Shown: positions 56,025 to 63,988, counted from the stretch's first letter. The stretch: DNA of 64,000 nt from an uncultured Bacilli bacterium (GCA_910585045.1 CAJUCD010000001.1:62001-126000), one strand, 5' to 3'. The notes: generated by a model not told the origin, from the letters alone. Translations and numbers: made by a program.

Positions 56025-56054
56025 AAAACCTCGAAAAAATATATTTTTCGAGGT
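56025..56054 (-). terminator. Terminator of rplM-rpsI
   Basis: CCTCGAAAAA (56029-56038) pairs with TTTTTCGAGG (56044-56053) and is followed on the minus strand by TTTTCTT. Confidence 0.85.
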
Positions 56055-56071
56055 ATACATTGAACAAAATA

Positions 56072-56488
56072 TTATCTTTTTGAGAATTGTGGTGCACGAC
56101 GAGCTTTTTTAAGTCCGTATTTTTTACGTTCTTTAACTCTTGCATCACGAGTTAAGAAACCATTAGCTTTTAAAATCTTACGATATGAATCTTCTCTTGT
56201 TTGATCAGTATTAGCATCAAATTTAAGTAAAGCTCTTGCAATACCTAAACGAATAGCTCCTGCTTGACCAGAGTATCCGCCACCTTTTACAGTAACTTCG
56301 ATATCAAAACGATTTTCATTGTCAGTAGCAGTTAATGGTTGTTTTAAATCCATTACAAGAATTTGGTTTGGAAAATATTCATTTACATCTGTTCCGTTTA
56401 CAATAATATTTCCTGTTCCGCCTGTAATTCTTACTGATGCAGAACTTCTTTTACGACGACCTGTTGCAGTCCATACTTGTTTAGCCAT
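56072..56488 (-). CDS. rpsI: 30S ribosomal protein S9
   Basis: 138 residues (slightly long; family about 130). WTATGRRKRSSASVRI at the start, QPLTATDNENRFDIEVTVKG then GGYSGQAGAIRLGIARALL, and the basic KKARRAPQFSKR tail that reaches the P site. Eleven bases after rplM. Confidence 0.98.
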   Translation of the reverse strand: MAKQVWTATGRRKRSSASVRITGGTGNIIVNGTDVNEYFPNQILVMDLKQPLTATDNENRFDIEVTVKGGGYSGQAGAIRLGIARALLKFDANTDQTREDSYRKILKANGFLTRDARVKERKKYGLKKARRAPQFSKR

Positions 56489-56499
56489 TAATTTACCTC

Positions 56500-56931
56500 C
56501 TAATCAATTTTAAGCTCTGTTGGTTTTTGAGCTTCATGTTTGTGATCAGCATTGCTGTATACAAATAATTTTTTACCCATTGCTCTTCCAAGAGGTCCAT
56601 GAGGAAGCATACCTTTAACAGCTCTTTCAATCATTTCTTCTGGATATTTCTCAATCATTGTTTTTGCATTTCTTTCTCTTAATCCTCCTGGATAACCAGA
56701 GTGATTGTAATACATCTTATCTTCTAGTTTGTTTCCAGTTAAATTAACCTTTGATGCATTAATGATAATTACATAATCTCCACAATCTACATGAGGTGTA
56801 TAAGTAACTTTATGTTTACCTCTTAAAATTGTAGCAGCTTTAGTAGCAATACGACCTAAAGTTTTACCTTCAGCATCAATTACATACCATTTACGTTCAA
56901 TGTTTTCTTTTTTTTGCATGAATGTCTTCAT
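56500..56931 (-). CDS. rplM: 50S ribosomal protein L13
   Basis: 143 residues, family length. KWYVIDAEGKTLGRIATKAA, LRGKHKVTYTPHVDCGDYVI, GNKLEDKMYYNHSGYPGG and MLPHGPLGRAMGKKL are all L13 motifs. First gene of the rplM-rpsI operon, under a perfect consensus promoter and a structured leader. Confidence 0.98.
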   Translation of the reverse strand: MKTFMQKKENIERKWYVIDAEGKTLGRIATKAATILRGKHKVTYTPHVDCGDYVIIINASKVNLTGNKLEDKMYYNHSGYPGGLRERNAKTMIEKYPEEMIERAVKGMLPHGPLGRAMGKKLFVYSNADHKHEAQKPTELKID

Positions 56932-57045
56932 AACACTTTATCCTTCCATTATCGTTTTCCCTACTTTTGCTTTCCCAGGGCTTGGTAGTTCCAACAAATA
57001 AAATGTACCATTTAAAATTATATGTAAATTATATGGTTTTGTCAA
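56932..57045 (-). promoter_or_regulatory. Consensus promoter and structured leader of rplM
   Basis: Minus-strand TTGACA (57040-57045), 17-base spacer, TATAAT (57017-57022): a perfect consensus. The 75-base leader contains GC-rich CTACC...CCCTGGG...GTAGGG elements near 56965-56995 that can form nested pairs. This is where an L13 autoregulatory leader is found in Bacillota; identity of the fold is not confirmed. Confidence 0.6.
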
Positions 57046-57105
57046 ATAGAAAATGAGCTTTTTTCATATATTTACAATATTTTTTACGATTTTTAATTAT
57101 AATTG

Positions 57106-57696
57106 TTATTTTTCGCCAGTAAATACTTTGATTACGCAAGAAAATTTATATAAAATATTATTGGAATGATTGATTGCTATACTTTTTCCTAAGGCTTTTC
57201 CTCCTATAGTTAAAGCAGCAATAATACTTGTTATAATTAAACTAACATAAAATATATTGAAATTTAATTTATTTGCTAATAATATAGCTATAGTTCCAGC
57301 GGCAGTACCAGATAATATTCCACAAATATCACCAATTACATCATTACAGAAACTTGATACTTTGGAGTTATTAGCGATTAGTTTTAAAGCTGTTTTTGCA
57401 CCACTTACTTTTTTAGCAGCCATAGAATGAAATACTTTTTTATCAGCAACTGTAACAGAAATACCAACCATATCAAAAACAATACCTAATACTATAAATA
57501 TTAAGACTATTAAAATACTTAAAGTTAAATTGATGTCTTTTAAGGCTGATTCTGAAAAAATTGACATAATAAAAGTTATCATAAATGCTGTTAGGGTAAT
57601 AGTTATAATCCATTTATAATCTGCTTTTAAATTAACATTTTTATTTTGTTTATTTGCTTTTTTATTATATTGTTCTTTATTTTTTTTATCTTTCAT
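57106..57696 (-). CDS. oapA: Small four-helix membrane protein, DUF21/CorB-related; probable OapA
   Basis: ATG at 57696 (an upstream TTG at 57708 lacks a better RBS); 196 residues. A very basic N-terminus (about 25 Lys/Asn-rich residues) precedes four helices (about 30-50, 60-85, 130-145, 150-170). The central VFDMVGISVTVADKKVFHSM then AAKKVSGAKTALKLI resembles the DUF21 domain of Mg-related CNNM/CorB proteins, with Asp residues and NDVIGDICG between helices. A ~550-base structured RNA lies directly upstream on the same strand, the arrangement known for OLE RNA and its partner OapA, which is a basic membrane protein of about 21 kDa. The assignment rests on this context. Confidence 0.7.
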   Translation of the reverse strand: MKDKKNKEQYNKKANKQNKNVNLKADYKWIITITLTAFMITFIMSIFSESALKDINLTLSILIVLIFIVLGIVFDMVGISVTVADKKVFHSMAAKKVSGAKTALKLIANNSKVSSFCNDVIGDICGILSGTAAGTIAILLANKLNFNIFYVSLIITSIIAALTIGGKALGKSIAINHSNNILYKFSCVIKVFTGEK

Positions 57697-57734
57697 ATTA
57701 TCACACAATTAAAATAGAAATGGCGATTAAAATA

Positions 57735-58287
57735 ATAAACTTTGCGACTTAAGGTCAGGTTGGATTTCCCTTATTCTTACCTAGGCGTTACCACATAGGC
57801 CGTTCCCATTTAAAAGAATAAATAAGAAGTTACCTCTCTTATTACCTGATTGCCACTTAGTACACACTGCAATCTTATTTTAATATGCACTCTAGGAGTT
57901 TTCCTCGACAATACCCCCATTACTAATGCTTTTTTGCAGATAGCGTTTCAAAAAGCAATACTCCTCTTAAACATGTACACGCCAAGATTCGCTGTCATTT
58001 ATCCCCGATATCCACGCAAGCCAAGCTACGCTACTCATAACTTTCGCCAAAAGTAGGTTTAATCCTAGTTCGTAGAAAATTAAGTTTTCCACAAAGATAG
58101 GTCTCCACGATAAATTGGGACGGTTGCCATATGCCATTATGATCGCCCAAAAAATCTACATTTCCAGCACTCACCCTAAACTGGGCGTAAAAAGCAAGCA
58201 CCAGAAGCTTCACAGATGTGCTCTTTAACGGTCTTTTAAACCCGTCTTCGTAATATGTATTGACTAGAATAATGTGCCATCTCGTTG
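57735..58287 (-). ncRNA. Large structured RNA, probable OLE RNA
   Basis: The 652-base gap between truA and the small membrane protein has clearly higher GC than its surroundings, no coding frame with an RBS, and its own near-consensus promoter (58294-58321). Complementary segments are visible, for example TTATTCTT (57771-57778) with AAGAATAA (57814-57821), and ATAAGA/TTCTTAT arms next to it. It shows no tmRNA tag or ends, and lacks the usual GAGGAAAGTCC-type core and 3' end of RNase P RNA. Length (about 550), single copy, strand and position just before an OapA-like gene fit OLE RNA (about 600 bases). Ends are estimates. A covariance-model search is needed for proof. Confidence 0.68.
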
Positions 58288-58293
58288 TTATAG

Positions 58294-58321
58294 ATTATAT
58301 CATATTTTATTTATTTTGCAA
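58294..58321 (-). promoter_or_regulatory. Promoter of the large structured RNA
   Basis: Minus-strand TTGCAA (58316-58321), 16-base spacer, perfect TATAAT (58294-58299). It is located between the truA stop and the GC-rich RNA region, so the RNA need not depend on read-through from truA. Confidence 0.75.
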
Positions 58322-58348
58322 ATATGCATTAAAAATGCTTTACATAAG

Positions 58349-59074
58349 TTATTTGTATAACACTTTATTTAGATATAGACCACTCGGTAAGGCTGTACTG
58401 AATTGTTTTGGCTTTTCTGGATTATCTAAAGCTTCTTTAATTTCTTCGATAGTATTTTTTTTAGTACTAACATCAAGCATAGCTCCTACTAAATTACGGA
58501 CCATGTAGCGGTAGAAACTTTGACCTACGAAACTTATTTCTAAAATATTTTTTTTGATACGAAAACTAATATCATAAATGATGCAATCATAATTAGTGCG
58601 TGAACCAGAGACAAAATTTTTAAAATTATGGACACCAAGAAATAATTTTGCACATTTTTTCATGCTTTTAATATCAATATTATAGTTTGGTTGTAAAGTG
58701 TAGTCTTCAAGAAATGGGTCAAATTCTCTAAGGTTTATTTTATAAATATATTCCTTTTTTAAGACATTAAATCGAGCATGAAAATTATTAGGTACAATTG
58801 ATACTTTAGTAATATAAATGTATGGTTTTACTAAACTATTTAAAGCTAATTTTAAATGTTCTTCATCAATGGTTATATCTAAACTAAAAGAAGCTTGCTG
58901 GTCATAAGCATGAACTCCTCGATCAGTTCTACCTGCACCTTTTATGATTACTTCTTTTTTATTAATGATGGTTAATGCTTCTTCTAATGTTTTTTGAACA
59001 GAGGGATTTTCATTTAATCTTTGAAAGCCATAAAACTTTGAACCATCATATTTCATACTAATTAAATAATGCAT
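58349..59074 (-). CDS. truA: tRNA pseudouridine(38-40) synthase
   Basis: 241 residues. YDGSKFYGFQRLNENPSVQK then TLEEAL at the start, the catalytic GAGRTDRGVHAYDQQASF with its Asp, VSGSRTNYDC, and FVGQSFYRYMVRNLVGAMLD. It makes pseudouridine at positions 38-40 of many tRNAs. It follows the degenerate EcfA-like pair by one base, keeping the ecfA-ecfA-(ecfT)-truA order of Bacillota ribosomal-protein regions. Confidence 0.97.
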   Translation of the reverse strand: MHYLISMKYDGSKFYGFQRLNENPSVQKTLEEALTIINKKEVIIKGAGRTDRGVHAYDQQASFSLDITIDEEHLKLALNSLVKPYIYITKVSIVPNNFHARFNVLKKEYIYKINLREFDPFLEDYTLQPNYNIDIKSMKKCAKLFLGVHNFKNFVSGSRTNYDCIIYDISFRIKKNILEISFVGQSFYRYMVRNLVGAMLDVSTKKNTIEEIKEALDNPEKPKQFSTALPSGLYLNKVLYK

Positions 59075-59075
59075 A

Positions 59076-59693
59076 TTATTCTCCTTTTAAGCGGTAAATA
59101 GCTTTTAATAAATCTAAAACATTTTTATAATCTGCAATTTTAATATTACGTTCACGCATCATATTTATAAACTTTGTAATTTCAGGTTTATTAGCGATAT
59201 TTGATAAATTAAAATATTCTTCTTTTGAATAATTGTTAATAACTCCATTTTTATCAACATTAATAATTTCATCAGCAATATCCCATAAAAAAGTTATATC
59301 ATTAGTTAATATTAGAATTGTTTTATGATATTCTTGGGATAGTTTACGGAATAAACGCTTAAAATTCTCTTTTTCTTTATAATTTAAACCTTTTTCGAAA
59401 TAGTCTAAAATTATATAATCTTTATTTTCGATAAGAGCTCTCGCAAGCATGATTCTTTTTATTTCTGATTCAGATAAGTCCTCTGACTTTTTAGTTAAAT
59501 ATGATTCATCTAAAAATACCATTTTTAAAGAAGCAAGTGATTTAGGACTATTTAAAAACGTTTCTGTAGTTCCAGGAAATCGATACTCTGTTATAATTCG
59601 ATAATTATCATTATTAGTGGTTACATTAATGTTACCAGTTAAACCATATATTTTTTCCGTTGGTTTAGTATTTAATAAAATTGCTACTTCCAT
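59076..59693 (-). CDS. Degenerate EcfA-like (ABC ATPase-derived) protein, second of two
   Basis: 205 residues. The second half is still ABC-like: LSESEIKRIMLARALIENKD is a worn signature helix, YIILDYFEKGLN a Walker B whose catalytic Glu may survive, and ILILTNDITFLWDIAD a switch region with Asn for His. The Walker A GxxGxGKS/T is absent from the N-terminal half. The length is well under the 270-290 of EcfA. It overlaps the other EcfA-like gene by ten bases and precedes truA by one base. Probably cannot hydrolyse ATP; present role unknown. Confidence 0.7.
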   Translation of the reverse strand: MEVAILLNTKPTEKIYGLTGNINVTTNNDNYRIITEYRFPGTTETFLNSPKSLASLKMVFLDESYLTKKSEDLSESEIKRIMLARALIENKDYIILDYFEKGLNYKEKENFKRLFRKLSQEYHKTILILTNDITFLWDIADEIINVDKNGVINNYSKEEYFNLSNIANKPEITKFINMMRERNIKIADYKNVLDLLKAIYRLKGE

Positions 59694-60286
59694 AATTCTT
59701 CAACCAGACTTTCATTATCAAAAAATAATTTTGAGACAACATTGTAATACTTAAGACCACTAGATAACTCTACAATAAAAGGAAGATTAAAGCCTAGTTT
59801 TTTAATGAGTGTTTCTTCTTTTAAAACAATTTTAGTTTCCCCTTCTATTACAATTTCATTGTTATAAATAATTATTAAAAAAGGGAGTAATAATGTTTCT
59901 TCAGTTTCGCTTGTATAGTTAATAATTCTTTTATTTTGTCTTCTTAAAAATTCTATTATTTTATTTTGAAATTCTTTTGATACATATGTAAACATATTCA
60001 TAAATGCTATTATTTTTTTAGTGCTAAATATACTACTTATTATAATAATTTTATATTCATCTTCTTTGGTAAAAGTTGTTTTGCTTAATAAGTATTCACA
60101 GTCAAAAAAATTTAAAATATCTTGTGGAATGTCTCTAATGTTAAAATTACTCACTTTATATATTACAGTACAGCCTTGGTTTAAAAGCTCAATAGTATCT
60201 TTTGTATAATTATAATTAGATGGTATTAAAATAGTTGTATCTATATCAAAGATAGTTTTTCCATTTATGCTAAGTATTTTTTCCAT
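59684..60286 (-). CDS. Degenerate EcfA-like protein, first of two
   Basis: Start at ATG 60286 after GGTGAT (the frame is open to 60367); 200 residues. No Walker A, signature or Walker B is visible. The C-terminal 70 residues keep the EcfA pattern: a strand with YNNEIVIEG in place of MNKGKIVLEG, then KKLGFNLPFIVELSSGLKYY and NESLVEEL, matching the EcfA tail that contacts EcfT. Position directly before a second EcfA-like gene and truA supports descent from ecfA1. ecfT is missing at this locus. Regarded as a pseudoenzyme; frame intact over its length. Confidence 0.65.
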   Translation of the reverse strand: MEKILSINGKTIFDIDTTILIPSNYNYTKDTIELLNQGCTVIYKVSNFNIRDIPQDILNFFDCEYLLSKTTFTKEDEYKIIIISSIFSTKKIIAFMNMFTYVSKEFQNKIIEFLRRQNKRIINYTSETEETLLLPFLIIIYNNEIVIEGETKIVLKEETLIKKLGFNLPFIVELSSGLKYYNVVSKLFFDNESLVEELWK

Positions 60287-60340
60287 TGTATCACCACTTA
60301 TTAATAATAATAGCAGAGTTTTTGTTTTTTTGAAAGATAA

Positions 60341-60366
60341 AATTAGGACACTTTTTAAAGTGTCCA
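60341..60366 (-). terminator. Terminator after the surface-protein pseudogene
   Basis: GGACACTTT (60346-60354) with AAAGTGTCC (60357-60365), followed on the minus strand by TAATTTTATC. Confidence 0.6.
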
Positions 60367-60367
60367 A

Positions 60368-60859
60368 TTAGTTTACAATATAGGGATTATTTATGGTGCC
60401 ATTTCCTCCTGAAATAGAAAGATTTGAAATTAAATTTATGACTGGACGTACACCAAGTATGTTACCAGTTCCATAGAAACCGCCTATATTACCATTTGAA
60501 TTTATAGCTAATATAACAGCGCTATAGTTAATTGAATCATGATACCACCAGCACGGAGACATAGTCCAGTAATCTTGACCATTATATAAATAGTATAGAG
60601 AGTTATCGTCTGATCTTCCGCCTGCATATATTACTTCATCTAATGTTATAAATCCTATTTTCAATGTGTATATATCATTTTCATAACAACTGAGCGTTGG
60701 TGCATTAACATTTCTTCTTTCTAATGGCGCATAATGGAATGTACTACTTGATGCACTTGACCATGTTGACCCACTTTGAACATTTCTGTCATTACAGTAT
60801 TTTCCATCTGCTATTTTTTATTCGTAATTTTTTAAATTTGTATTGAACCATTTCTCCAT
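60368..60859 (-). pseudogene. Truncated DUF6273-like surface protein remnant
   Basis: Minus-strand translation from about 60859 gives MEKWFNTNLKNYE, then an in-frame TAA, then KIADGKYCNDRNVQSGSTWS and onwards to GVRPVINL and SGGNGTINNPYIVN at 60368. This parallels the last 170 residues of the protein at 28130 (LEEWYNQNLSSYD, KIANGKYCNNREV, GLRPVINL, SGGNGTINNPYI). The signal anchor and the first 250 residues are missing and one stop interrupts it, so it is a remnant. A 98-codon frame remains after the stop. Confidence 0.8.
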
Positions 60860-60909
60860 AAAAAAAGTAAGGTTGTAAGCTTAAAATTTGGATACATTAA
60901 GCACCTTAC
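60860..60909 (-). terminator. Hairpin with T7 at the 5' edge of the pseudogene
   Basis: Two-part stem: GTAAGG (60867-60872) with CCTTAC (60904-60909), and GCTTAA (60879-60884) with TTAAGC (60897-60902), then seven Ts on the minus strand. It may be a terminator or the scar where the pseudogene was joined. Confidence 0.5.
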
Positions 60910-60924
60910 ATATTTATTATAATA

Positions 60925-60980
60925 CATTTTTTTCAAAAGAAAAAGACTATTAACAAAATTTTATTTTGTCAACAGTCTGA
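60925..60980 (-). terminator. Terminator of rpmE
   Basis: GACTATT (60945-60951) with AACAGTC (60971-60977), inner ACAAAAT/ATTTTGT arms, and T-rich sequence after it on the minus strand. Sixteen bases from the rpmE stop. Confidence 0.75.
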
Positions 60981-60996
60981 GGTTACTAACGTAGCC

Positions 60997-61206
60997 TTAT
61001 TTTTCTTGTTCTAAACCATATTTACGGTTGAATTTCTCAATTGTACCAGTTTTCTTTACTTTACCTTGAGCTCCTGTATAGAATGGATGACATTCACTAC
61101 AAACTTCAACTTGAATATTTTCTTTTGTTGAACGAGTTTTAAATGATGCTCCACAAGCACATGTAATAGTAGTTTCCTTAGTTTCTGGATGTAATCCTTT
61201 TTTCAT
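60997..61206 (-). CDS. rpmE: 50S ribosomal protein L31
   Basis: ATG at 61206 follows GGGAGGGA and gives MKKGLHPETKETTITCACGA (69 residues); the frame is open to 61242. CACGASFKTRST and EVCSECHPFYTG give the four-Cys zinc site, so this is the zinc-containing form of L31. Single gene with promoter and terminator. Confidence 0.96.
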   Translation of the reverse strand: MKKGLHPETKETTITCACGASFKTRSTKENIQVEVCSECHPFYTGAQGKVKKTGTIEKFNRKYGLEQEK

Positions 61207-61263
61207 GTTTAGTCCCTCCCGCCATATCAATTTTTTTGACATAGTAATTAATTCGTCTTAAGT

Positions 61264-61291
61264 ATTATACCATATTTTTTGGAGTTTACAA
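61264..61291 (-). promoter_or_regulatory. Promoter of rpmE
   Basis: Minus-strand TTGTAA (61286-61291), 16-base spacer, perfect TATAAT (61264-61269). The leader is about 50 bases. Confidence 0.65.
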
Positions 61292-61308
61292 GTGGAAACA
61301 GTAAAATA

Positions 61309-61986
61309 TTATTCATTAAGTACTGTTTTTATTTTTTGATATATATTCTTGTGTCCTTCATAATTTATGTAATGACTTGTGGCTGTTAAAAAATATTCGT
61401 CATGATTAGATATTTCAGATATATCAATAAATTTAAATCCATTAGATAGAGATATATCTCTTATAATTGCATTTACCTTATTTATTACAAGCTCATCTTG
61501 GTGTTTAGTTTTATATATTCCAATTACAATGACTTTATTGTGATTAAGCATTTTTATCATACTTAATAATTCCTCTAAGTCACTTTGATATTCAGTTTTT
61601 ATTTGATTAGTTATTTTTTTGTTAGCTAATTCATCTAAACCAATTGCAATAGTTAGAATATCTGCTTCATTTATTGCTCTTTGAATTTCTATATTTTCAT
61701 TTTTAATAGAAATTGTTTTATTTTCTTTTATTTCATATATTAATTCTTTAATGGTTTTGTTAGCTCCTGCAAATTCATAAATATATTTTTTTAGTTTATG
61801 GGTTTTTTTATAGTCTTCTTGTAAGTAATCATTAAAACTATAGCCTTCAATGTTGTATGGCGTCATGCCAAGTGATAATCCGTCTCCTAAACTTACAATT
61901 ATTATTTCATCATTTCTAGTGTAAAAGTATATCATAATAGATAATAATGCTCCTAGGATTGTAATGATTATTATCTTCTTTTTCAT
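61309..61986 (-). CDS. SGNH/GDSL-type hydrolase, signal-anchored
   Basis: 225 residues. N-terminal helix IIIITILGALLSIMIYFY, then the esterase block IIIVSLGDGLSLGMTPYN with the nucleophile Ser as GDGLS, YEFAGANKTIKELI (Gly/Asn oxyanion residues), LTIAIGLDELANKK and a late TSHYINYEGHKNIYQKI whose His completes the catalytic pair. It acts outside the membrane; a peptidoglycan or polymer O-deacetylase or lipase is possible. Between rpmE and murA, same strand. Confidence 0.85.
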   Translation of the reverse strand: MKKKIIIITILGALLSIMIYFYTRNDEIIIVSLGDGLSLGMTPYNIEGYSFNDYLQEDYKKTHKLKKYIYEFAGANKTIKELIYEIKENKTISIKNENIEIQRAINEADILTIAIGLDELANKKITNQIKTEYQSDLEELLSMIKMLNHNKVIVIGIYKTKHQDELVINKVNAIIRDISLSNGFKFIDISEISNHDEYFLTATSHYINYEGHKNIYQKIKTVLNE

Positions 61987-62019
61987 ATTGGCACCTCAAA
62001 AAAAATATAGTTTGTTATA

Positions 62020-63273
62020 CTATATTTCTTTTAATTCAATTTTAGCACCAACATTAGTTAATTTTTCAGTTATATTTTCATATCCTCTTAAAATATGTTC
62101 AACATCTGTAATAGTAGTTATTCCTTCAGCAATTAAACCAGCGATAACCAAAGCTGCTCCACCTCTTAAGTCTGTAGCAATAACATCGCAACCTTTTAAT
62201 TTAGTTGGTCCTTTAATTATAGCACTCATACCATTCACTTGAATATTAGCTCCCATTTTATTTAATGAAGGAACATGACCCATTCTGTTTTCCCAGATAG
62301 TTTCCTCAAATAAAGAAGTTCCTGTACTTTGAGTTAATAATACACTCATGGGTTGTCCTATATCAGTTGGAATGCCAGGATAAACAAGCGTTTTAATATT
62401 TATAGCTTTTAATTCACTTACTTTACTAATAGAGATGGAGTCTTTATTAATAATTAAATTAGAGCCCATTTCTTTTAGCTTAGTTGTTAAAGATTCTAAA
62501 TGTTCAGGAATAATATTTTTTATGGTTAAATTAGTGCCACATAAGGCACCCAAGATTAAATATGTTCCTGCCTCAATGCGATCTGGTAATACCGAAATTT
62601 CAGCGCCGTGTAATGTCTCTACACCAATTATAGTTATTTCATCTGTTCCAGCGCCAGTTATTTTAGCCCCCATATTATTTAAGAAATTAGCTATATTATT
62701 TATTTCGGCCTCTTTGGCAGCATTATGAATAATAGTTTTACCTTCTGCTAAAACACTAGCTAGCATTATATTTATAGTAGCTCCAACACTTTGAAAACGA
62801 AGATAAATATCTGTTCCAACTAATTTATCAGCAGATAAAATATATTTATCGCCTTCTATTTCTACTTTGACACCAAGTGCTTTAAAACCATCTATATGCA
62901 TATCAATAGGTCTAGAACCTATATTGCATCCTCCAGGAATATATATTTCGACATTTTTTTGACGACCTAATAGAGCTCCCATAAAATAATATGAAGCCCG
63001 AAGACGACTTGAGTAGCTATTATCAATTACCTTATTATTTAAGTTGGTACTATCAATTGTTAGTTCATTATCTTTAATTTTTACGTTACAATTTAATAAT
63101 TCTAAAATATCTATTAAAGCATCTCGATCTGAGATATTTGGTACATTTTTAATTGTAGATTCGCCTGATGCTAGTATTGCTGCTGGAATTAAAGCTACAG
63201 CACTATTTTTGGCTCCTCCAATTTCAATATTTCCAGAAAGTATATTATTTCCTTCAATTATCATTTGTTTCAT
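62020..63273 (-). CDS. murA: UDP-N-acetylglucosamine 1-carboxyvinyltransferase
   Basis: 417 residues. GGAKNSAVALIPAAILASGE near the start, YIPGGCNIGSRPIDMHIDGF with the phosphoenolpyruvate-binding Cys, RIEAGTYLILGALCG, and ATDLRGGAALVIAGLIAEG then HILRGYE near the end. First committed step of peptidoglycan synthesis. It uses UDP-GlcNAc, so it competes with TagO and WecB for the product chain that GlmS starts. Promoter with a hairpin in the leader. Confidence 0.98.
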   Translation of the reverse strand: MKQMIIEGNNILSGNIEIGGAKNSAVALIPAAILASGESTIKNVPNISDRDALIDILELLNCNVKIKDNELTIDSTNLNNKVIDNSYSSRLRASYYFMGALLGRQKNVEIYIPGGCNIGSRPIDMHIDGFKALGVKVEIEGDKYILSADKLVGTDIYLRFQSVGATINIMLASVLAEGKTIIHNAAKEAEINNIANFLNNMGAKITGAGTDEITIIGVETLHGAEISVLPDRIEAGTYLILGALCGTNLTIKNIIPEHLESLTTKLKEMGSNLIINKDSISISKVSELKAINIKTLVYPGIPTDIGQPMSVLLTQSTGTSLFEETIWENRMGHVPSLNKMGANIQVNGMSAIIKGPTKLKGCDVIATDLRGGAALVIAGLIAEGITTITDVEHILRGYENITEKLTNVGAKIELKEI

Positions 63274-63304
63274 TTTAACACACCCTTACTCCTAAGAAAA
63301 GTTT

Positions 63305-63327
63305 AGTATAAGTTAGGCACTTATACT
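63305..63327. promoter_or_regulatory. Inverted repeat in the murA leader
   Basis: AGTATAAGT (63305-63313) and ACTTATACT (63319-63327), perfect 9-base arms, 5-base loop. It is in the murA 5' leader; there is no T-run after it on the minus strand, so it is a protein site or RNA hairpin rather than a terminator. Confidence 0.55.
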
Positions 63328-63386
63328 ATCTTTTATGATTTTTATTTTTTTTGGTGCTAATTAATTTTTAATAAATTACCAAATAT

Positions 63387-63416
63387 ACTATATCTTATAA
63401 AATCATATTTTGTCAA
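63387..63416 (-). promoter_or_regulatory. Promoter of murA
   Basis: Minus-strand TTGACA (63411-63416), 18-base spacer, TATAGT (63387-63392). The leader is about 110 bases. Confidence 0.65.
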
Positions 63417-63487
63417 TCATTTTAGAAAGTTACAGAATAATTGAATAAAATTATTACTTATTCACTTAATTAAGTTAGGTGATTATT

Positions 63488-63988
63488 TTGAAAAAAGGTA
63501 TTATATTTTTGTTTATTATAAGTTTAATTTTATTATTTAGTAGTAAAGAAAAAGACATCCTTATTCCGGGTAATGCTATTAGGTTTAGAGTAATTGCTAA
63601 TAGTAATTCACTTGAGGACCAAAATAAAAAGAAAATTATTAAATCAGAAATAGAACAAGAGGTTTATAAGCTCATTAGTAATAGTGATAAGAGTGAAATT
63701 AAAGATATTATAAATGATAATATGGAAAAGATTGATGAAATTGTTAAAAGTTTTAATGTGCCTTATCAAATTAACTATGGATTAAATTATTTTCCTAGTA
63801 AAAACTATAAAGGAGTTTTATATCAAGCTGGAAATTATGAATCTTTAGTTATTACTTTAGGTGAAGGATTAGGGGCTAATTTTTGGTGTGTTTTATTTCC
63901 GCCTTTATGTTTGCTTGATAATGAAACTGAAGATGTAAGTGAAGTAGAATATAAATTTTATGTAAAAAAAATATTAGATGAGTTCTAA
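63488..63988 (+). CDS. spoIIR: Stage II sporulation protein R
   Basis: The frame opens at GTG 63479, but AGGTGA (63477-63482) is the RBS and the TTG at 63488 follows five bases later (166 residues, MKKGIIFLFIISLILL). A signal helix is followed by IRFRVIANSNSLEDQNKKK, KGVLYQAGNYESLVITLGEG then LGANFWCVLFPPLCLLDNE, all conserved SpoIIR blocks. In spore formers SpoIIR is secreted by the forespore and triggers SpoIIGA to process pro-sigma-E in the mother cell. Its presence suggests at least part of the sporulation programme. Confidence 0.93.
   Translation: MKKGIIFLFIISLILLFSSKEKDILIPGNAIRFRVIANSNSLEDQNKKKIIKSEIEQEVYKLISNSDKSEIKDIINDNMEKIDEIVKSFNVPYQINYGLNYFPSKNYKGVLYQAGNYESLVITLGEGLGANFWCVLFPPLCLLDNETEDVSEVEYKFYVKKILDEF

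Noticed and set aside
57850..58213. Short frames on both strands inside the GC-richer gap
   Set aside because: No RBS, no family resemblance, unlike the codon use of neighbours; the region reads as structured RNA.
57735..58287. tmRNA or RNase P RNA as identity of the structured RNA
   Set aside because: No tag reading frame or tRNA-like ends for tmRNA; the usual RNase P core and 3' end are not found. Kept as OLE candidate because of the OapA-like neighbour.
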